10,352 nt of DNA from Hydrogenophaga sp. GTDB taxonomy: Bacteria; Pseudomonadota; Gammaproteobacteria; Burkholderiales; Burkholderiaceae_C. Below, in pieces: positions 6,378 to 10,352 of this stretch (the stretch's first letter is position 1; every line of letters begins with the position of its first letter). The stretch lies in NCBI GenBank assembly GCA_025458415.1, contig JALOSN010000025.1, forward strand, positions 1 through 10,352, written 5' to 3'. The translations under genes and the position numbers were made by a program. The notes beneath the pieces are model-generated. The model searched no databases. It saw only the letters and a list, made by a program, of their open reading frames with translations, and was not told the origin of the DNA.

Positions 6378-6914
6378 ATGCGTCTGCACCTTCGTCTTGC
6401 ACTCGCGCTGGCCGTCGGTCTGGCAGCGGCAACGGCGCTCGCGCAGACCGGCGCCCCCGCCCATGCCGCTGCCATGGTCGAGGTGGTGCGGGTGGGCACG
6501 GTCAAGACGGTCGACGGCCAGGTCTGGCTCAAGCTTGGCGAGCAGCACCGCGCAGCCATTCCCGGGATGGGCGTGCGCCTGGGTGAACGACTGGCCACGG
6601 GCAAGGACGCCGCGGTCAGCGTCACCCTCCGCGATGGCACCGTGCTCACGCTGGGACCGAACACCGAGGCCGACCTCAGCGAGTATGCGTTCAATGCCAC
6701 CACGCAGGAGGGCAGCCTGCTGGTCAGGTTGCTGGAAGGCTCGATGCGCGTGGTCACCGGGCTGCTGGCCAAGGTCAACCCCGACATGTTCCGCATCTCG
6801 ACACCCACATCGGTGGTCGGTGTGCGGGGTACCGATTTCATTGTCGAAGTGCTGCCGGAACCGGTCCGCTGGGAACCCGCTGCCGGCAACTTCAACCACG
6901 GCGTGGGGCTTTAG
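6378..6914 (+). CDS. Secreted FecR-domain protein
   Basis: The 178-residue protein starts with a Sec signal peptide (MRLHLRLALALAVGLAAATALA, likely cleavage after Ala22 at an A-L-A site). It continues as a single FecR domain: VGTVKTVDGQVWLKLG (40-55), G-x-x-L-x-x-G-x-x-L-A-T-G-K-D-A-A-V-S-V, the T-L-R-D-G-T-V-L-T-L-G-P-N-T strand, LLEGSMRVVTG, and ISTPTSVVGVRGTDFIVEV near the end. There is no transmembrane segment or cytoplasmic anti-sigma region and no ECF sigma gene beside it. It is therefore a periplasmic FecR-fold protein, not a classical FecR sigma regulator. The ATG at 6378 has an AGAGGAAAG ribosome binding site. An OmpA-like lipoprotein gene follows 53 bp downstream. Such FecR/OmpA pairs are, in my recollection, recurrent in Burkholderiales, where an envelope role is assumed but not proven. 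Confidence 0.85.
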   Translation: MRLHLRLALALAVGLAAATALAQTGAPAHAAAMVEVVRVGTVKTVDGQVWLKLGEQHRAAIPGMGVRLGERLATGKDAAVSVTLRDGTVLTLGPNTEADLSEYAFNATTQEGSLLVRLLEGSMRVVTGLLAKVNPDMFRISTPTSVVGVRGTDFIVEVLPEPVRWEPAAGNFNHGVGL

Positions 6915-6958
6915 AAGCAGCCGAACTGTGAAATACTGCGCGACGTGTCCCCTCTGCT

Positions 6959-6962
6959 GGAG
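6959..6962 (+). promoter_or_regulatory. Ribosome binding site deciding a GTG start
   Basis: GGAG lies five bases before GTG at 6968. This spacing supports the GTG start of the OmpA-like lipoprotein over internal ATGs at residues 15 and 19, which would cut away the basic N-terminus and part of the signal peptide. Confidence 0.6.
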
Positions 6963-6967
6963 TTGTC

Positions 6968-7579
6968 GTGCCCCGTTCGAGTCTGCGTTGGCTTCTCGCC
7001 CCTCTTGCCATGGCGGCCCTGATGCTGACCGCCTGTACCCCGGCGACCCTGCAAAGGGTGGTCCTGCTGCCCGAAACCCCTCCCCGATCGACGGCCGTGG
7101 AGGTGCGCTCGGGTGAACAGGCGCTGGTGCTCGACAGTCCTTACGCAGTGGCCGTACTCCGCGTTGACCAGCCACTGGTGGCCGAGACCATAACGCCCGA
7201 AGCCGTGGCCAAGATCTACCCCAGGCTGGTGGGCCAGGCGAATGTGCAACCTTCGCGATTCGTGCTGAACTTCGAGCCGGGCAGCTCGCAGCTGACCCCG
7301 GAGTCCCGTGCACAGTTGCCCAGCGTGATCGCACAGGCACGCCGGATCAGCGGGGGCGAGATCATCGTGATCGGCCACACCGATCGCCAGGGTTCGGCTG
7401 AGGCCAACGACCGGCTTTCGCTGGTCCGAGCGCAGGCCGTCAGGGAGCTGCTGGTGCAGCAAGGTTTCGATGCCGAGCTGATCGAGGCCGTGGGTCGCGG
7501 CGAACGCGAGCCCCTGGTGCAGACCGACGACGAAGTCGTCGAGCCACGCAACCGCCGGGCGGAAATCCTGGTGCGCTGA
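6968..7579 (+). CDS. OmpA-family peptidoglycan-binding lipoprotein
   Basis: The 203-residue protein is predicted to be an outer-membrane lipoprotein tethered to peptidoglycan. Its signal peptide ends in the lipobox L-T-A-C with Cys23. After a variable region of about 70 residues comes a C-terminal OmpA-like domain (about 97-203): FVLNFEPGSSQLTPESRAQL, then IIVIGHTDRQGSAEANDRLS with Asp139, RAQAVRELLVQQG with Arg154, and the closing NRRAEILVR (195-203). Asp and Arg at these places contact diaminopimelate in OmpA/Pal domains. It starts with GTG supported by GGAG at 6959-6962. It follows the FecR-domain gene, and the PNPOx-like gene begins 11 bp after its stop, so all are probably on one transcript. 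It differs from Pal in its long N-terminal region and lack of tol-gene neighbours. Confidence 0.9.
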   Translation: MPRSSLRWLLAPLAMAALMLTACTPATLQRVVLLPETPPRSTAVEVRSGEQALVLDSPYAVAVLRVDQPLVAETITPEAVAKIYPRLVGQANVQPSRFVLNFEPGSSQLTPESRAQLPSVIAQARRISGGEIIVIGHTDRQGSAEANDRLSLVRAQAVRELLVQQGFDAELIEAVGRGEREPLVQTDDEVVEPRNRRAEILVR

Positions 7580-7590
7580 GGCACGCCCGC

Positions 7591-8088
7591 GTGCACACCC
7601 TGACCCGCGCCCTCGCCCGCCTGCTGCGCGAGCAGCGCGTGGCTTCGCTGGCCACCCTGGATGCGAACGGCCTGCCGCAACTGTCGCTGGTGCCCTTTGC
7701 CATCGATACCGACGCGCTGGTCATCCACGTCAGTGCCCTGGCAGCCCACACCGCGGCACTGGAGCGCCAGCCCAGGGCGGCCCTGATGGTGCATGAAGGC
7801 GCACCGGCCCAGGGTCCCGTGCATGCGCTGCACCGGGTCGCCCTGCAGGTACAAGCCCGGCTGCCACCTGCCCACGACCCGTCCGGCGAACACTTGCGCA
7901 CCGTCTATCTGGCGCGTTTTCCGGAGGCCCTGCCGATGACCTCCCTGGGCGACTTCCGGTTTGTCCGGCTCGGACTGATCGAGGCCCGGCAGGTGGCCGG
8001 CTTTGGTGCTGCGCGCTCGCTGAACGCCGAAGAGCTGGTCCAGGCCCTGGCACAGGCCATGCGACCCGATGGACACGATGCCGCCTGA
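7591..8088 (+). CDS. PNPOx-like FMN-binding split-barrel protein (HugZ-like)
   Basis: This 165-residue protein has the pyridoxamine-5'-phosphate oxidase-like split-barrel fold. Visible features are the opening helix (LTRALARLLREQRVASLATLD), the strand pair NGLPQLSLVPFAID followed by A-L-V-I-H-V-S-A-L-A-A-H-T, and the core strand PRAALMVHEG. Near the end GDFRFVRLGLIEARQVAGFGAA matches the C-terminal strand and G-G-F-G-x-A turn of HugZ-type proteins. Family members bind FMN, F420 or heme; HugZ degrades heme. It is shorter than full HugZ proteins (about 240-250 residues) and lacks their extra C-terminal DUF2470-type domain, so heme oxygenase activity cannot be claimed. The GTG start at 7591 follows a GAGG sequence. 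Its end overlaps the pseudouridine synthase start by 20 bp (or 11 bp if that gene starts at 8078), suggesting coupled translation. Confidence 0.8.
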   Translation: MHTLTRALARLLREQRVASLATLDANGLPQLSLVPFAIDTDALVIHVSALAAHTAALERQPRAALMVHEGAPAQGPVHALHRVALQVQARLPPAHDPSGEHLRTVYLARFPEALPMTSLGDFRFVRLGLIEARQVAGFGAARSLNAEELVQALAQAMRPDGHDAA

Positions 8089-8638
8089 GCCGACGCTGCT
8101 TCACGCGGACGAGCAGATGCTGGTGCTGGACAAGCCATCCGGCCTGCTGGCCGTGCCCGGCCGCGGCGAAGACAAGCAGGACTGCCTGAGCGCCCGGGTA
8201 CAGGCACGCTGGCCCGATGCCCTGGTCGTCCACCGGCTGGACATGGCCACCTCGGGGTTGATGGTCATGGCGCGCGGCGTCGAGGCCCAGCGGGCACTCA
8301 GCCGTGCGTTCGAGCAGCGACGGGTGCACAAGCGCTACCAGGCCCTGGTGAGTGGAGACCTGCACGCCCCGGCGTCCGCGGACGGCTGGGCCAGCGTCGA
8401 ATTGCCGCTGGCGGTGGACTGGCTGAACCGACCGTACAGCGTGGTGTGCTGGCAGACCGGCAAACCCAGCCTGACGCGCTGGCGCCGCCTCGAATCAGCC
8501 GCAGCGCCCCAAAACCCGAGTGGCCCACCGGACATCACGACCCGGGTTGAAATGGAGCCCATGACCGGACGTACCCACCAGTTGCGCGTGCACATGATGG
8601 CCATCGGGCTGTCATTTTCAAGCCCCTGTCCGTTCTGA
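8069..8638 (+). CDS. rluA: RluA-type pseudouridine synthase with internal in-frame deletion
   Basis: The product (189 residues) matches RluA, which in E. coli isomerises U746 of 23S rRNA and U32 of some tRNAs. Clear landmarks are L-V-L-D-K-P-S-G-L-L-A-V-P-G-R (residues 18-32), VVHRLDMATSGLMVMARG with catalytic Asp58, RVHKRYQALVSG, DWLNRPYSVVCWQTGKPSLT and PMTGRTHQLRVHMMAIG ending at residue 180. At that point the family continues with H-P-I-L-G-D and a later R-L-L-L-H-A strand, but here the sequence jumps at about 8609 straight to LSFSSPCPF and stop. That nonapeptide aligns with the last nine residues of E. coli RluA (219 residues), so about 38 residues seem to be missing in frame. The catalytic Asp remains, but the lost core strands may make the enzyme unstable or inactive. 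An alternative start is ATG 8078. It overlaps the upstream PNPOx-like gene, and the SDR gene follows 18 bp later. Confidence 0.88.
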   Translation: MDTMPPEPTLLHADEQMLVLDKPSGLLAVPGRGEDKQDCLSARVQARWPDALVVHRLDMATSGLMVMARGVEAQRALSRAFEQRRVHKRYQALVSGDLHAPASADGWASVELPLAVDWLNRPYSVVCWQTGKPSLTRWRRLESAAAPQNPSGPPDITTRVEMEPMTGRTHQLRVHMMAIGLSFSSPCPF

Positions 8639-8656
8639 CCGACCGAGACGTTCCTC

Positions 8657-9427
8657 ATGCAACACCTGTTCATCCTCACCGGCACCTCCAGGGGCATGGG
8701 TCTGGCCATGGCGCGCCAGCTGCTCTCCCCGAAGCACCGCCTGCTGTGTCTTTCGCGCCAGCGCAACGAGGCACTGCAAAGCGAGGCCGACACGCAATCG
8801 TGCGGACTGGAGCAATGGTCGCAGGACCTCGCCGATGCGGGTACAGCGGCTGCCCGACTCCAGCAGTGGCTGCAGCAGCTGGAATCGTCGACCGTGGCCA
8901 GCGCCACGCTCATCAACAACGCCGGCGTGATCCCGGCCATCGGCCCGGTCGACCGGTGCCCGCCCGACCAGCTGTCGCTGGCCCTGCGTGTGGGTCTTGA
9001 AGCCCCCATGCAGCTGACCGCCGCCTTCCTGCGGGTCACCGGCCAATGGGTGGACGCCGGATGGCGTGGCCCGCGCAAGGTGCTGAACATCTCGTCAGGC
9101 CTCGGCCGTCATGCGATGGCGGCCCAGGCGCCCTACTGCGCGGCCAAGGCAGGACTTGACCACTTCACCCGTTGCAGTGCGCTGGACGAAGCCCAACGGC
9201 CACACGGTGCAAGGCTGGTCTCGCTGGCTCCGGGCGTGATCGACACCGACATGCAGGTTCAGTTGCGGGCTGGTGACCCGGCCCTGTTTCCGGACCGGCA
9301 ACGTTTCCTCGACCTGCAGTCGCAGGGCGTGCTGACTTCGCCCGAAGCCGCCGCGGCCCGGGTACTGGCGTGGCTGGACCGGGCCGATTTTGGCCACACC
9401 CCGGTCGCCGACGTGCGGGACAGCTGA
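8657..9427 (+). CDS. Short-chain dehydrogenase/reductase (SDR)
   Basis: This 256-residue classical SDR has the Rossmann cofactor motif TGTSRGMG (8-15) and the structural NNAG (87-90). The catalytic Ser is in NISSGLG (146-147), and the Y-x3-K pair is Tyr160 and Lys164 in YCAAK. PGVIDTDMQ in the C-terminal half is the usual P-G loop. The Ser-Arg after the first TG and Arg34 after strand two favour NADP(H). The overall pattern recalls sepiapterin reductase/benzil reductase-type SDRs, but the carbonyl substrate cannot be told. The ATG at 8657 has only a weak ribosome binding site 18 bp after the pseudouridine synthase gene, so it may rely on read-through translation. Its TGA overlaps the ATG of the phosphatase gene (TGATG), a sign of translational coupling. 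Confidence 0.9.
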   Translation: MQHLFILTGTSRGMGLAMARQLLSPKHRLLCLSRQRNEALQSEADTQSCGLEQWSQDLADAGTAAARLQQWLQQLESSTVASATLINNAGVIPAIGPVDRCPPDQLSLALRVGLEAPMQLTAAFLRVTGQWVDAGWRGPRKVLNISSGLGRHAMAAQAPYCAAKAGLDHFTRCSALDEAQRPHGARLVSLAPGVIDTDMQVQLRAGDPALFPDRQRFLDLQSQGVLTSPEAAAARVLAWLDRADFGHTPVADVRDS

Positions 9428-10029
9428 TGGGCCCGTGTGCCGCCCCGCCCTCCCTGACCAGGCGTACCTGGCTGAGGGGCGTCGTCATGGGGACGGCCGT
9501 CCTGTCCCGACCCGATCTGCTGTGGGCGACACCCGGGGACCGCCGGTTCTGGGATCTGCTGCGGGAAGGCGGTTGTATCGTTCTGATGCGCCACGCGCTG
9601 ACTGTGCCTGGCGTGGGAGACCCTCCTCACTTCCGGCTGAGAGACTGCAGCACCCAGCGCAACCTGAGCGACGCCGGGCGCGAGCAATCGCGACGCGTGG
9701 GACAGGCGTTCAGCCAGGCTGGCGTCACCATCACCGAGGTGCGATCCAGCGCCTGGTGCCGCTGCACCGAAACGGCGGACCTGGCTTTCGGACGGCATCG
9801 CGTCTGGGCGCCCCTGAATTCCTTCTTCGCCCGCGACGGCCGCGAACAGCAGACGCGCGAGGTGCTGCTGGCCCTGCGCGACCACCGGGCGCCGGCCAAC
9901 CTGGTGCTGGTGACCCACCAGGTCAACATCTCGGCACTGACCGGCCAGTCGCCAGCCATGGGCGAACTGTTCCTGACCCGGCCGGAAGGGGTGGAGCGAC
10001 TGCCGGTTCTGGCGCGCCTGTCGGTCTGA
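9427..10029 (+). CDS. Tat-exported histidine phosphatase family protein
   Basis: The 200-residue protein is a branch-1 histidine phosphatase (phosphoglycerate mutase-like fold). The RHG-type motif is IVLMRHALT (51-59) with Arg55 and phospho-accepting His56. The second Arg is in VRSSAWCRCTETA (Arg106, Glu115), and the late His is in LVTHQVNI (His164). The N-terminus carries a twin-arginine motif (L-T-R-R-T-W-L-R-G, residues 10-18), a short hydrophobic stretch and an L-W-A end near residue 34, so export by Tat is likely, with action in the periplasm. The size and SixA/Ais-like layout fit a small-substrate or phosphosugar phosphatase; the substrate is unknown. The ATG at 9427 overlaps the SDR stop by one base, which favours it over the in-frame ATG at 9370 inside the SDR gene. 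Confidence 0.87.
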   Translation: MGPCAAPPSLTRRTWLRGVVMGTAVLSRPDLLWATPGDRRFWDLLREGGCIVLMRHALTVPGVGDPPHFRLRDCSTQRNLSDAGREQSRRVGQAFSQAGVTITEVRSSAWCRCTETADLAFGRHRVWAPLNSFFARDGREQQTREVLLALRDHRAPANLVLVTHQVNISALTGQSPAMGELFLTRPEGVERLPVLARLSV

Positions 10030-10048
10030 ACTGCCTCCATCCGGATCG

Positions 10049-10066
10049 CCTTGACCCGGGTCAAGG
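10049..10066. promoter_or_regulatory. 18-bp perfect palindrome upstream of bktB, candidate operator
   Basis: CCTTGACCCGGGTCAAGG is a perfect 18-bp dyad in the 99-bp gap between the phosphatase stop and the bktB start. The left half contains TTGACC (10051-10056), a good -35-like hexamer. A -10-like CAATAT lies 20 bp later (10077-10082), and TAGGAT occurs at 10086-10091. A repressor site overlapping a -35 box is the simplest reading. The stem could also form a 7-bp RNA hairpin with a 4-base loop ending the upstream transcript, but no T run follows. Confidence 0.45.
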
Positions 10067-10128
10067 TTCGTGTCAGCAATATCGGTAGGATGCAGGTATC
10101 GCCCGAAACCCAACCCCAGGAGACATCC

Positions 10129-10352
10129 ATGAGTCGTGAAGTTGTCGTCGTCAGTGCCGTCCGCACCGCCATAGGTACCTTTGGCGGAAGCCTCAAGGAC
10201 GTACCGCCCACCGAACTCGGTGCCCTGGTCGTTCGGGAAGCCCTGGTCCGTGCCCAGACCGAGGGCAAGGACGTCGGTCATGTGGTGTTCGGCCATGTGG
10301 TGAACACCGAGCCGAAAGACATGTACCTCTCTCGCGTGGCGGCCATCAGCGG
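10129..10352 (+). CDS. bktB: Beta-ketothiolase BktB / acetyl-CoA acetyltransferase, N-terminal part
   Basis: The gene runs off the right edge after 74 codons. The visible N-terminus (M-S-R-E-V-V-V-V-S-A-V-R-T-A-I-G-T-F-G-G, then SLKDVPPTELGALVVREAL and HVVFGHVVNTEPKDMYLSRV) is that of a thiolase. It is especially close to Cupriavidus BktB, which condenses acetyl-CoA with acetyl- or propionyl-CoA in beta-ketoacyl-CoA metabolism and polyhydroxyalkanoate supply. The catalytic Cys near residue 90 and the later His and Cys lie outside the window, so activity cannot be judged. The ATG at 10129 has a strong AGGAG site at 10118-10122. An 18-bp palindrome upstream suggests its own regulated promoter. 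PhaA/AtoB-type thiolases are close alternatives. Confidence 0.9.
   Translation, partial: MSREVVVVSAVRTAIGTFGGSLKDVPPTELGALVVREALVRAQTEGKDVGHVVFGHVVNTEPKDMYLSRVAAIS

Noticed and set aside
6363..7340. Minus-strand open frame of 325 codons opposite the FecR and OmpA-like genes
   Set aside because: Both plus-strand genes have signal peptides, ribosome binding sites and domain motifs; the opposite frame has none.
8609..8656. Frameshift as the cause of the short RluA-type protein
   Set aside because: The last nine residues match the family end in the same frame and no remnant of the missing strands is found in other frames before the next gene, so an in-frame deletion fits better.
9259..10296. 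Minus-strand open frame of 345 codons opposite the phosphatase gene and the bktB start
   Set aside because: Antisense shadow crossing a clear intergenic region and two recognised genes.
1..10352. Mobile elements, CRISPR arrays, tRNA or rRNA genes
   Set aside because: No transposase or integrase motifs, terminal repeats, regularly spaced repeats or cloverleaf-like sequences were seen, and the gaps are too short to hold them.

Overview
The window is a gene-dense, GC-rich stretch of bacterial chromosome. It most likely comes from a betaproteobacterium of the order Burkholderiales. The basis is the high GC content with strong third-position G/C, a thiolase N-terminus very close to Cupriavidus-type BktB, an Escherichia-like GshA and DusC, and a FecR-domain/OmpA-lipoprotein pair. 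I see no rRNA, tRNA, CRISPR array, insertion sequence or phage gene. The longest gap between genes is about 140 bp.

Layout, left to right. (1) The plus-strand tail of a TerB-like protein is followed by a thioredoxin-fold lipoprotein with a CPHC active site (2-772). (2) A minus-strand cluster (793 to 2793, read right to left) holds a circularly permuted YlqF/RbgA-type GTPase, an AhpD-like alkylhydroperoxidase-fold protein and a flavodoxin-fold NAD(P)H:quinone oxidoreductase. (3) A divergent plus-strand SRPBCC-fold protein (2925-3395) faces the end of gshA across a hairpin-rich gap. (4) A minus-strand pair follows, dusC (tRNA dihydrouridine synthase) then gshA (glutamate-cysteine ligase), 3535-6248. 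(5) A plus-strand run from 6378 to 10029 encodes a secreted FecR-domain protein, an OmpA-like lipoprotein, a PNPOx/HugZ-like split-barrel protein, an RluA-type pseudouridine synthase, a short-chain dehydrogenase and a Tat-targeted histidine phosphatase. Several of these overlap or nearly touch, so they are probably co-transcribed in blocks. (6) An 18-bp perfect palindrome precedes the start of bktB, which runs off the right edge.

How the genes relate: the GTPase, DusC and RluA serve ribosome or RNA maturation. GshA, the AhpD-like protein, the quinone oxidoreductase and the CPHC lipoprotein are thiol/redox functions. The FecR and OmpA-like proteins belong to the cell envelope. The adjacency looks like ordinary housekeeping clustering, and I found no convincing new multi-gene system.

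The most notable anomaly is the RluA-family gene. Its start and end both match the family, but about 38 residues between the GRTHQLRVHM motif and the last nine residues are missing in frame. The other points worth a look are the palindrome before bktB, a palindrome inside the candidate fecR-like promoter, and the overlapping hairpins between the SRPBCC gene and gshA.
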